Positions 1-6,623 of a DNA stretch of 9,758 nucleotides are shown one piece after another; within the stretch, counting starts at the first letter, position 1; every line of letters begins with the position of its first letter. Below the pieces are notes generated by a model. It ran no database searches. It was given only the letters and a program-made list of their open reading frames with translations, and was not told where the DNA came from. This stretch comes from SYFY01 sp043719475 (lineage in GTDB: Bacteria > Pseudomonadota > Gammaproteobacteria > Pseudomonadales > Azotimanducaceae), in contig JAYSTS010000371.1 in the NCBI GenBank assembly GCA_043719475.1, forward strand, positions 1 through 9,758. The letters are read 5' to 3'. Made by a program: the position numbers and the translations under genes.

Positions 1-3
1 CTT

Positions 4-25
4 GCCAATGGCTACGGCCATTGGC
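4..25. repeat. Perfect 9-bp inverted repeat with TACG loop
   Basis: GCCAATGGC (4-12) and GCCATTGGC (17-25) are perfect reverse complements around TACG. Read as RNA from the plus strand this is C(UACG)G, a member of the exceptionally stable UNCG tetraloop class. No T-run follows on the plus side, and the sequence to the left lies outside the window. It could be the stem of a terminator for an upstream gene, an mRNA 3' end stabiliser, or part of a structured RNA. The hairpin is certain; its role is not. Confidence 0.5.
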
Positions 26-192
26 GGCGAACCGCGCCTTGCCAGACACCTTGCAAGACTCGCTGAAATGACGCGAATTACCGACTCAGGACACTAGCAC
101 AACCCCATTACAACACGCCGCCAATGTCTTACTTCGTCACGCACGGCCGCAACTATCGTGTGAGTGCACTTCTCACGCACGAAAGAGCCTCC

Positions 193-1251
193 ATGTCGAA
201 ACGAAGTCTTGCCTTGATCAGCCTGACCTTAGTCGTCGCCAGCACACCGTTGCGGGCAGCCGAACCTTTCGTGGATTCAACCCTGTCTCCGTGGGGGGCA
301 CTTTCTCCGTGGGGAGCACTGTCTCCGTGGGGTACACAGGGCGAAGTTGCGACACCGGTTAACGCGACCCTCGCACAATCTCAATTGGCTGCATTGGCGG
401 ACGAACGTGATCGCCTGTTGTGGGTCAAGGACTGGGGCGGTTTCCCGCAGATTCAACCTGCGCCGAACGAGATGGTGCTTGAGCTTGGTGTTGTCAATCC
501 AACCGTCGACGTGCTGCGTGTGCGTCTGATACTGAGCAACGATCTGCCCGAGTCGTACGCCGCCGAGGCTGGTTCGCTGGCCAGTCAGACCTTCGACTTT
601 GAACTACTCCAGGCCGTTCAGCGTTTCCAGGCTCGTCACGGTCTTGCCAGCGAAGGTACTGTCGACAACCTAACACTTGCGGCGATGAATATTTCGATCG
701 AGCGCAAACTCGAAGAGCTCGCCAGCTCAATGCAAACCTGGCAAACCCTGGCGCAGGAGATCGCCGATGGCGAGCCATTTCTGCTGGTTAACACGACTGA
801 AGGTGCGGTTCGGCTGTTTGCGGCGAATTCACAGCAACCGCAGTTGAGGTCGACTCTTCGTGTAACAAACAATGAAGAAATGACCGACAACAGCATCGAT
901 GAATTGTCGATCGATGCACGCAACGGTGCCGCCCACTGGGAGTTGGGCGAAGGGCAACTGCAGGTCGAACACCAGGAAGCACTCGTTAACGCCATTCTGT
1001 ACACGGCCAATGATTGGGATCTTTCGACCATTCAGACTGCTGTGAATGCGGCGACCACAACGCCAATACCGTTGCAGCGCTCGGTAAACGTACATGTTGT
1101 TGCATTGCCCAACTGGGCAGACCAGGGGGTGGTGCGCTACCTCGATGTGGATAGGACAGCGAGTCCGAAGCCCAATTCGCGGCCTCTGCCACCGACGTTG
1201 ATCGCCGACGCGGACTCTGTCCCTGTTGAACAGGGTCTTCGCGCCCGCTAA
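193..1251 (+). CDS. Secreted YcbB/LdtD-like L,D-transpeptidase relative lacking the catalytic core
   Basis: 352 aa from ATG 193. This start is preferred over ATG 124 because it begins directly with a signal peptide (MSKR, hydrophobic LALISLTLVVA, cleavage near residues 22-23) and has GAAAGAG 5 nt upstream. Residues 31-48 are three LSPWGA-type repeats. Residues 95-168 match the YcbB-family peptidoglycan-binding region (LELGVVNPTVDVLRVRL, then AVQRFQARHGL-EG-NLTLAAMN). Residues 196-209 (FLLVNTTEGAVRLF) match the strand that opens the YkuD catalytic domain. The family's catalytic SHGC(I/V)R motif is missing: the best aligned stretch is GEGQLQV (252-258), with Cys, His and Arg all replaced. About 80-110 residues of the usual core are absent before it. 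The last part (residues 296-320, VNVHVVALPNWADQGVVRYLDVD) resembles the C-terminal tail of YcbB proteins. Active homologues cross-link peptidoglycan in the periplasm; this one probably binds the wall without catalysis. The frame is intact, so it is probably expressed. Family assignment is fairly sure, function is inference. Confidence 0.75.
   Translation: MSKRSLALISLTLVVASTPLRAAEPFVDSTLSPWGALSPWGALSPWGTQGEVATPVNATLAQSQLAALADERDRLLWVKDWGGFPQIQPAPNEMVLELGVVNPTVDVLRVRLILSNDLPESYAAEAGSLASQTFDFELLQAVQRFQARHGLASEGTVDNLTLAAMNISIERKLEELASSMQTWQTLAQEIADGEPFLLVNTTEGAVRLFAANSQQPQLRSTLRVTNNEEMTDNSIDELSIDARNGAAHWELGEGQLQVEHQEALVNAILYTANDWDLSTIQTAVNAATTTPIPLQRSVNVHVVALPNWADQGVVRYLDVDRTASPKPNSRPLPPTLIADADSVPVEQGLRAR
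283..336 (+). repeat. Three tandem 18-bp repeats encoding LSPWGA
   Basis: Three in-frame 18-bp units (283-300, 301-318, 319-336) encode LSPWGA, LSPWGA and LSPWGT, directly after the signal peptide of the L,D-transpeptidase relative. Apart from the last codon (gca to aca), all differences are synonymous (ctg/ctt; ggg/gga/ggt), so the peptide has been kept while the DNA drifted. The Trp-Gly-Pro units may form a short surface or wall-binding segment, or a flexible linker; I do not recognise a named repeat family. Confidence 0.85.
1221..1235. repeat. 15-bp palindrome near the 3' end of the first gene
   Basis: CCCTGTT-G-AACAGGG is a perfect palindrome with a single central base, 13 bp before the stop codon of the L,D-transpeptidase relative and about 100 bp upstream of the monooxygenase operon. 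No T-run follows, so it is not a standard terminator. It could be a regulator site for the downstream operon or chance within coding sequence. Confidence 0.3.
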
Positions 1252-1334
1252 ACCAGCACCAGAACACTCTGATCAGGTTTTCATGAGCTGGTACACTCGC
1301 GACTTTCTATCCATTCCTGGAGGGGAGCGCCGCG

Positions 1335-2573
1335 ATGAAATTCACCTGGTTCAACCTGATGCCCTGGCCACATCTGCCCGATAACTTTCGGGAAGAGCAT
1401 CGTTCGGTATGGGTAGATATTCCGAGCAGCCTGTACGACCCGGTTCGTGGCCACGAACTCTATAACGTCTATCTCGACGAACTCGAATACGCCGAATCGC
1501 TCGGTTATGACGGCATCGGCGTCAACGAACATCATTCCAATGCCTATGGCTTGATGCCGTCGCCAAACATCATGGCAGCCGCACTGGCGCGGCGGACGTC
1601 CCAGTCTGCTCTGGTTGTGCTCGGCAATTCGATCGCGCTGTATAACCCGCCGATTCGCGTGGCTGAAGAGTTCGCCATGCTCGACGTCATTTCCGGGGGA
1701 CGACTGGTCGCCGGTTTTCCAGTTGGCACATCGATGGACACCAATTTCTGCTACGGACAGATTCCGGGCCTCACCCGGGAAAAGTACGCCGAGGCTCACG
1801 AACTGATCCGGCGTGCCTGGAAGGAAGACAAGCCATTCGCCTTCAATGGCCGCTACACCAAGCTGCGTTACGCAAACTGCTGGCCGAAGCCGATCCAGAA
1901 TCCACCACCGATTTTCATTCCAGGTGGTGGGTCGCTGGAAACTTATGACTTCTGTATCGAGAACGACTACGTCTACTGCTACTTGAGTTATTCCGGATAC
2001 AAGCGGGCAAAACAGTTGATGGATGGTTACTGGCAACGTGTAGAGGACGCAGGCAAGGACATGAGCCCTTATCGCGCAGGATTTGCCCAGACCATTGTCG
2101 TGGCAGAAAGCGATGCGGAAGCCGAACGCGACTATCGTCAGCACATCGACTATTTTTATAACAGGTGCCTGCACGTATACCCAGGATTCGCCGATGCACC
2201 GGGCTATCGAACCATCAAGACACTGAAAGCCAACGTCACCTCCCAGATGACACGCGCCGCCATCGGCGACGTGTCGAGCATGAGTTGGGATCAGCTGGTC
2301 AATCAGGGTTATGTCATCGCCGGCTCACCGGACACCGTGGTTGAAAAAATGAAGGAGATGATCACCGGACTGCGCGTGGGCAACATCTTCTGTCTCATTC
2401 ACGTTGGTGACATGCCAAAGGACAAGTGCATGCGTTCAACGAAGCTGTTCGCTGAAGAAGTCATGCCCCGTCTGCGCAACATGTGGCCAGAGCACGCCAA
2501 TGACGATCGGTTCTGGATTCACCCGGTAACACATGCCGCACGCGATGCTACCCCGTCGATTGCAGGAGTCTGA
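1335..2573 (+). CDS. Luciferase-like flavin-dependent monooxygenase (LLM class)
   Basis: 412 aa, first gene of a three-gene operon. ATG 1335 is preceded by a strong Shine-Dalgarno sequence, GGAGGGG (1319-1325), 9 nt upstream. The protein shows the bacterial luciferase-like TIM-barrel signatures: an N-terminal strand MKFTWFNLMPWP, the NEHH motif at residues 64-67 (the LuxA-type EHH), and PPIRVAEEFAMLDVISGGRLVAGFPVG around 105-131, which is the helix and SGGRL turn typical of the family. FIPGGGS at 194-200 fits a phosphate-binding loop for the flavin. Family members use reduced FMN (or F420) and O2 to hydroxylate or cleave substrates such as aldehydes, heterocycles or sulfonates. No flavin reductase is in the operon, although a nitroreductase-family flavoprotein lies 3.3 kb downstream. 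The close coupling to a hydrolase suggests that the oxygenated product is then hydrolysed. Family is sure; substrate is unknown. Confidence 0.93.
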   Translation: MKFTWFNLMPWPHLPDNFREEHRSVWVDIPSSLYDPVRGHELYNVYLDELEYAESLGYDGIGVNEHHSNAYGLMPSPNIMAAALARRTSQSALVVLGNSIALYNPPIRVAEEFAMLDVISGGRLVAGFPVGTSMDTNFCYGQIPGLTREKYAEAHELIRRAWKEDKPFAFNGRYTKLRYANCWPKPIQNPPPIFIPGGGSLETYDFCIENDYVYCYLSYSGYKRAKQLMDGYWQRVEDAGKDMSPYRAGFAQTIVVAESDAEAERDYRQHIDYFYNRCLHVYPGFADAPGYRTIKTLKANVTSQMTRAAIGDVSSMSWDQLVNQGYVIAGSPDTVVEKMKEMITGLRVGNIFCLIHVGDMPKDKCMRSTKLFAEEVMPRLRNMWPEHANDDRFWIHPVTHAARDATPSIAGV

Positions 2574-2576
2574 TGA

Positions 2577-3371
2577 ATGACGTTCCAGTTGTTGAAACTC
2601 AACGCCGCACCCGGCATCGAATACGAAATTCAGGTTCAGCAGGTCGGCACAGGGCCGGACCTTCTCTATCTGCACGGCGCGGGGGGATTGTTGAAGGATG
2701 ACCCCTTCCTCGCTGCGCTGGCCCCTCACTTTCGTGTTTCCGCCCCTTTGTTACCAGGTTATGGCACCTCGTCCGGTGATACCCATCTGCGCGACATGCT
2801 GGATTTCACGTTGCTCGCCTACGACATCTGGGATGCGTTGAAACTGCACAGACCACTGGTGGTCGGACATTCGATGGGGGGCATGATCGCCGCAGAGATG
2901 GCTGCAATTGCGCCCGATCGGATTGACCGACTGGCTCTGCTTTGCCCGGCGGGTCTATGGCTGGATGACCATCCGGTTACCGACATTTTCACGGTTATGC
3001 CTTTCGAGTTGCCCGCGCTCTTGCTGCATGATCCGCAGCGACATGGTGCCTTATTGTCTGCGGGTGGTGATTTCGATGATCCTGAATACCTCACCGGATT
3101 CATGGTGGAAAACTCCAGGCGTCTGACCACCGCCGGCAAGCTGCTGTTTCCGATACCAGATCGAGGACTGGCGAATCGCCTCTATCGCGTCAAGGCACGT
3201 ACCGAAGTGCTGTGGGGAAAATCAGATCGGTTGATTCCGCCGATCTACGCAAACGAGTTCACACGGTTGCTGCCGAACGCATCCGCAAGGATGTTCGATG
3301 CAGCAGGACACATGTTGCCCTACGAACAGACCGACGCAGTGGTGGCAGCCTTGCTGAACCTGCATAACTGA
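2577..3371 (+). CDS. Alpha/beta hydrolase
   Basis: 264 aa, starting 3 bp after the monooxygenase stop, with AGGAG (2564-2568) 8 nt before ATG 2577. An ATG at 2573 overlaps the previous stop but is out of frame and was not used. The alpha/beta-hydrolase fold is clear: oxyanion loop HGAGG (33-37), nucleophile elbow GHSMGG with Ser99, acid Asp217 in WGKSD, and catalytic His245 in GHMLPYE. A cap-like insert lies around residues 125-190. There is no signal peptide, so it is cytoplasmic. Position suggests it hydrolyses an ester, lactone, amide or C-C bond created by the monooxygenase next door. The pairing recalls RutA/RutD of pyrimidine breakdown, but the other rut genes are absent and I do not propose that pathway. 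Exact reaction unknown. Confidence 0.93.
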   Translation: MTFQLLKLNAAPGIEYEIQVQQVGTGPDLLYLHGAGGLLKDDPFLAALAPHFRVSAPLLPGYGTSSGDTHLRDMLDFTLLAYDIWDALKLHRPLVVGHSMGGMIAAEMAAIAPDRIDRLALLCPAGLWLDDHPVTDIFTVMPFELPALLLHDPQRHGALLSAGGDFDDPEYLTGFMVENSRRLTTAGKLLFPIPDRGLANRLYRVKARTEVLWGKSDRLIPPIYANEFTRLLPNASARMFDAAGHMLPYEQTDAVVAALLNLHN

Positions 3372-3387
3372 CAAAGAAGACCACACA

Positions 3388-4785
3388 ATGGACGCCGGGC
3401 TGTCACCAGCGGCTTCCAAGGCCCAACGTGTCCGAACCGAGTTAGGAGCACTCTTCCGACTCGGCTCGCCCATGATCGCCACGCAGATGTTCATCATGGC
3501 AACCGGTTTTCTCGACACGGCCATGGCGGGCAACTATGGATCGGCTGATCTGGCAGGTGTCGCCATGGCCGGCAATCTCATGTGGCCATTTTTCATGCTC
3601 ATGACGGGTATCACCATGGCGTTGACACCCATCGTTGCGCAAGCTCGTGGTGCTGGAGAGATGCATCTTGCAGGAGAGCGAATTCGTCAGGGTTTGTGGT
3701 TGACCGTTCCCACGTCCATCGTCCTGGTCATCCTGCTCGCCAGCAGCAGGCCGATCTTTGTCTGGTCCGGGATCGATCCGGAAGTCACTCGAATCGCCGT
3801 CGGGTATCTCCAGGCCACCTGCTTTGGTTTACCACCAGTACTGATCTACGTCGCACTCCGGCAGACCAGCGAGGGACTTGGCCATACCATGCCGCCGATG
3901 TGGATAGCCGGTAGCGTGCTGCCACTGAACGCACTGCTCAACTATGCATTCATTTTCGGTGAATGGGGTTTCCCGGAAATGGGTGGCATTGGTGCCGGCT
4001 GGGCGACCGCAATCGTGTTCTGGGTGGAGTTGTTGGCGATGCTGCTAGTGACACGCAGACCCTACTTTCGCCTCACCGCTGCGTTCAGTACCTTCACGCC
4101 GCCCAATCCAGTCGAACTGGTGCGGTTGCTCAAAGTCGGCGTGCCGATCGGGCTGACTTTTTTCATTGAGATGACGATCTTCTCACTCATCGGTTTCCTC
4201 ATTGGTCGAATCGGCGTGACTGAAGTGGCCGCTCACAGCATCGCGGGCAATCTCAACTGGATGACCTTTGTCTTGCCTTCAGCACTCGGCGCTGCGGCCG
4301 GCATTCGTGTTGGCTACTATGTTGGCGCGCAGGACCTTGCCGCTGCCAGGTTTGCAGCGCTGACCGCGTGGCGCTTCGCATTCTTTTACGCGGTGGTCGT
4401 CAGCGGGTTGCTGTTTGCGGGGCGCCATCACCTGGTATCGATCTACACTCAAGACCCGGCCGTGGCGTCCATGGCTGCAATTGTCCTGATCTTCATCGCC
4501 GTCTATCAAATCGCCGACGACACCCAGGCTGTTGCGGCCGGGACACTGCGTGGTTACAAGGACACTAGCGTGCCGATGGTGTACGGCATGGTCGGCTACT
4601 GGCTTATCGCCTTGCCTCTCGGCGCAGCACTCGCCAACGGGTGGATTGGAACATCGGCCTACGGTGTGTATGGCTACTGGGCGGGCTTGACGGTCGGACT
4701 AGGGCTGGTAGCCATCGCCTTGGGTGCCCGGCTGGTACGTACCAGTGCGCACCCGGAGCGGATCCTGCGATTTGCCGCGCGTTAG
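3388..4785 (+). CDS. MATE family (NorM-type) multidrug efflux transporter
   Basis: 465 aa, third gene of the operon, 16 bp after the hydrolase. The Shine-Dalgarno sequence is weak (AAGAAGA, 3374-3380), consistent with translational coupling. About 12 hydrophobic segments can be seen in two halves, as in all MATE proteins. NorM landmarks are present: Asp43 in FLDTAMAG of TM1, Glu261 in FFIEMTIFSL of TM7, and YQIADDTQAVAAGTLRGYKDT (around 373-392), where Asp377 corresponds to the cation-binding Asp of the NorM C-half. Family members export cationic or hydrophobic drugs across the inner membrane, driven by Na+ or H+. Here the pump probably exports the substrate or product of the two upstream enzymes, or provides self-protection. 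The gene ends at 4785 and is followed by REP-like palindromes that may protect the operon's mRNA 3' end. Confidence 0.95.
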   Translation: MDAGLSPAASKAQRVRTELGALFRLGSPMIATQMFIMATGFLDTAMAGNYGSADLAGVAMAGNLMWPFFMLMTGITMALTPIVAQARGAGEMHLAGERIRQGLWLTVPTSIVLVILLASSRPIFVWSGIDPEVTRIAVGYLQATCFGLPPVLIYVALRQTSEGLGHTMPPMWIAGSVLPLNALLNYAFIFGEWGFPEMGGIGAGWATAIVFWVELLAMLLVTRRPYFRLTAAFSTFTPPNPVELVRLLKVGVPIGLTFFIEMTIFSLIGFLIGRIGVTEVAAHSIAGNLNWMTFVLPSALGAAAGIRVGYYVGAQDLAAARFAALTAWRFAFFYAVVVSGLLFAGRHHLVSIYTQDPAVASMAAIVLIFIAVYQIADDTQAVAAGTLRGYKDTSVPMVYGMVGYWLIALPLGAALANGWIGTSAYGVYGYWAGLTVGLGLVAIALGARLVRTSAHPERILRFAAR

Positions 4786-4812
4786 CGGGTCGCGGGGTGT
4801 TGCACGGCGGGC

Positions 4813-4937
4813 AATCGCGGTCGGAGACCGCTCCCAGTGTGCCGCATGTCCGGTGGTGTGGGAGGGGTGACGGGCGCAATCCCGTTACCCCGACCCGATC
4901 AAGATCGCACACTGGGAGCGATCTCCTGATCGCGATT
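4813..4937. repeat. REPIN-like element: two inverted REP sequences
   Basis: Arm A (4813-4842) and arm B (4907-4937) are near-perfect reverse complements. CGCTCCCAGTGTGC (4829-4842) pairs exactly with 4907-4920, and the outer parts, AATCGCGGTCGGAGACCGC versus the complement of 4916-4937, differ by a few substitutions and one indel. Each arm has the REP layout, a GGGAG head followed by an imperfect GC-rich stem-loop (in B, CGATC-tcct-GATCG). The heads face inward. It fills the gap between two convergent genes, a typical REP position. REPs are moved by RAYT transposases; none is in this window. Copies elsewhere in the genome cannot be seen from here. Confidence 0.75.
4864..4891. terminator. Strong hairpin inside the REPIN, possible bidirectional 3' structure
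   Basis: GGGGTGACGGG (4864-4874) and CCCGTTACCCC (4881-4891) form an 11-bp stem with one G-T wobble and the loop CGCAAT. It sits in the centre of the REP pair, between the convergent MATE and SDR genes. There is no T-tract, so intrinsic termination is uncertain; it may instead help block 3' exonucleases. Confidence 0.4.
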
Positions 4938-4946
4938 GTTTTCTCT

Positions 4947-5000
4947 AATCGCGGTCGGAGACCGCACACAAGAGAAGACGGGAGCAGTCTCCCGAGCGCG
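4947..5000. repeat. Second, partly degenerate REP pair
   Basis: Positions 4947-4965 repeat exactly the 19 bp AATCGCGGTCGGAGACCGC found at 4813-4831, but without the adjoining CTCCC head. Positions 4979-5000 (CGGGAGCAGTCTCCCGAGCGCG on the plus strand, written here as CGGGAGCAGTC + TCCCGAGCGCG) are a diverged inverted partner with the GGGAG head and a damaged stem. The gap between the halves is only 13 bp. Together with 4813-4937 this makes four REP-like units in 190 bp, two intact and two decaying. Confidence 0.6.
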
Positions 5001-5025
5001 AAATATTCTGGCTGCCCTTAAACCC

Positions 5026-5805
5026 CTACGACCACATCCTCGCTCCACCACACACCGTCATGGCCTGTCCGGTGATATAGGAAGAAGCATCGGACGCGAG
5101 AAACACTGCAAGCCCCTTCAAGTCTTCTGCTTCACCCAGGCGACGTAACGGCACCTGTTCCCGTGTACGTTTTTCGGACTCAGCGTTGTCCCACAACGCA
5201 CGTGCAAATTCGGTGCGAATGAGCCCCGGACAGATTGCGTTGACACGCACACCATGAGGACCCAGTTCCAACGCCAGGTTGCGGACCAATGCGATGTCTG
5301 CAAGCTTCGAGATGTTGTAGGTGCCAAGCGTCTCCGAACCGGCAAAGGCGCCAGTGCTTGAGGTGATCATCATGGAGCCTCGACCTTTGGCAATCATGTC
5401 CGGAGCAACCATCTGACAGATCCAGTGATTGGCTTTCACGTTTGTACTCAGGATCTTGTCGAACGCGTCGTCCGGAATTTTCGACATGGGTCCATAAAAC
5501 GGATTCACGCCGGCATTGCCGATCAGGATATCGATGGCACCCAATGTGTCGTGGGTTTTGTCGACCAATGCCTGCAACTGTTCCTTGTAGCCTGCATTAC
5601 AGGCAATCGCCACGGCTCTGCCCGCTCCAAATCGATCGTTTATACCTTTGGCCACTGCATCACATGCATCCTGTTTGCGACTGGAGATGACCACTCGGGC
5701 ACCGTGTTCTGCCAGACCTTCCGCCATGGCCTGCCCCATCCCCTTGGATGCACCTGTCAGCAGTGCAACCTTTCCCGTCAGATCAAATAAGTTCGTGTCA
5801 ACCAC
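5026..5805 (-). CDS. Short-chain dehydrogenase/reductase (SDR), classical type
   Basis: 259 aa if started at GTG 5805. A TTG at 5835 would add 10 residues (MVEANNNGDT). GTG is preferred because it gives the usual short lead-in before FDLTGKVALLTG and has GGGGA just upstream, while the TTG has no clear ribosome site. Numbering below is from the TTG form. The cofactor motif TGASKGMG (27-34), NAGV (107-110), Asn132, Ser160 and the catalytic Y173-NIS-K177 are all present, followed by the PG motif (CPGLIRTEF). Arg53 after the second beta strand suggests NADP(H) use. The protein oxidises or reduces an alcohol/carbonyl pair in the cytoplasm. It converges on the MATE gene across the REP cluster and diverges from the nitroreductase gene. 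It may act in the same pathway as the monooxygenase operon, but it is not part of that transcript. Substrate unknown. Confidence 0.93.
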   Translation of the reverse strand: MVDTNLFDLTGKVALLTGASKGMGQAMAEGLAEHGARVVISSRKQDACDAVAKGINDRFGAGRAVAIACNAGYKEQLQALVDKTHDTLGAIDILIGNAGVNPFYGPMSKIPDDAFDKILSTNVKANHWICQMVAPDMIAKGRGSMMITSSTGAFAGSETLGTYNISKLADIALVRNLALELGPHGVRVNAICPGLIRTEFARALWDNAESEKRTREQVPLRRLGEAEDLKGLAVFLASDASSYITGQAMTVCGGARMWS

Positions 5806-5852
5806 AGTATCCCCGTTATTGTTAGCTTCAACCAACCAACGCTACCACCGCC

Positions 5853-6587
5853 ATGTCGAGATCACTACCGTTGAGCGAGTTACCCCTCGCAACAGATTCG
5901 ATTGGTTTGCTTGAAGGGTTGTCGACCACGCGGGCCATCAGACGCTACCGAGACGAACCGATCCCGGAGCAGGCGTTACGTGACATGCTGTTTGCAGCCA
6001 CACGTGCACCATCCGGCTCCAATCGTCAGCCATTTCGGTTTCTGGTGCTCACTGATAGCGACGTGGCACAACGTGCGAAATCCCTGATCGCGATCGGCGC
6101 CCGCGGTGTCTGGAATACAAAGAGGGAAACGGATCAGTACGACAAGGGGTCAGGCTCGGATCCGGATTCACCTAAATCACGAATGGCGCGTGTCATGCAG
6201 GACTACGTAGATCAATTCGAGAACGTTCCGTGCCTGATTTTGCCGTGCTTCGTTCCGTATCGAGCTGCCCATCACATGGAAGGAGCGTCCATGTATCCGG
6301 CCGTGCAGAATCTGCTGCTTGCCGCACGAGCGCTGGGGTATGGCGGGGTCATCACGGGTTTTCACGGCGCCGTGGAAGATCAGCTTCGACCGTTGCTTGG
6401 AATTCCGGAAACAGTGCGGATTGCTTGCACCGTCACTGTGGGAAAGCCGGTTGGCGGCCACGGTCCCGTTCGACGCCGGCCCATTCAGGAACTGGTGTTT
6501 GCTGATCGCTGGGAGTCCGCTCCCGGTTGGGCGGTCGATCCTCCCGGTACGCGCTACACCAAAGCGGGCCCACCCAAAAAAACCTGA
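5853..6587 (+). CDS. Nitroreductase-family FMN oxidoreductase
   Basis: 244 aa from ATG 5853. The nitroreductase fold is shown by TTRAIRRYRDEPIP (25-38), RAPSGSNRQPFRFLVL (51-66, binding the FMN phosphate and ring), and SMYPAVQNLLLAARALGYGG (146-165) plus a final short basic tail. Family members are usually FMN homodimers that use NAD(P)H to reduce nitro groups, quinones, enones or flavins. The start has no Shine-Dalgarno sequence, and internal TTG codons at 5871 or 5910 could be alternatives, although the homologous core begins near residue 19. It diverges from the SDR gene and converges, with 36 bp between stops, on the TetR gene. It could supply reduced flavin to the nearby luciferase-like monooxygenase or reduce an intermediate; both are inference. 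Confidence 0.92.
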   Translation: MSRSLPLSELPLATDSIGLLEGLSTTRAIRRYRDEPIPEQALRDMLFAATRAPSGSNRQPFRFLVLTDSDVAQRAKSLIAIGARGVWNTKRETDQYDKGSGSDPDSPKSRMARVMQDYVDQFENVPCLILPCFVPYRAAHHMEGASMYPAVQNLLLAARALGYGGVITGFHGAVEDQLRPLLGIPETVRIACTVTVGKPVGGHGPVRRRPIQELVFADRWESAPGWAVDPPGTRYTKAGPPKKT

Positions 6588-6623
6588 TCGCCTCGCTTGT
6601 GCAGACTGGCCGAGCGCCGCTGG

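Noticed and set aside
148..181. Inverted repeat around GTGTGAG and CTCACGCAC
   Set aside because: Arms need a two-base bulge and are short; no supporting context.
124..192. ATG 124 as start of the first gene
   Set aside because: It would place 23 hydrophilic residues before a normal signal peptide; ATG 193 has a better ribosome site and start context.
1252..1334. Promoter for the monooxygenase operon
   Set aside because: A TACACT (1292-1297) could serve as a -10, but the best -35 at the right distance matches only 3 of 6 positions, so it is not annotated.
1335..3371. RutA/RutD-like pyrimidine breakdown pair
   Set aside because: Only the general families match (luciferase-like monooxygenase plus alpha/beta hydrolase). 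No rutB, rutC, rutE or rutF, and a MATE pump instead of a uracil permease.
4813..5000. CRISPR array
   Set aside because: Repeats are inverted, few, irregularly spaced and palindromic; there are no regular spacers and no cas genes.
4604..5021. Open frames crossing the MATE 3' end and the REP cluster on both strands
   Set aside because: They overlap a clear MATE gene and their remaining part is palindromic REP sequence; composition is Arg/Pro/His-rich without motifs.
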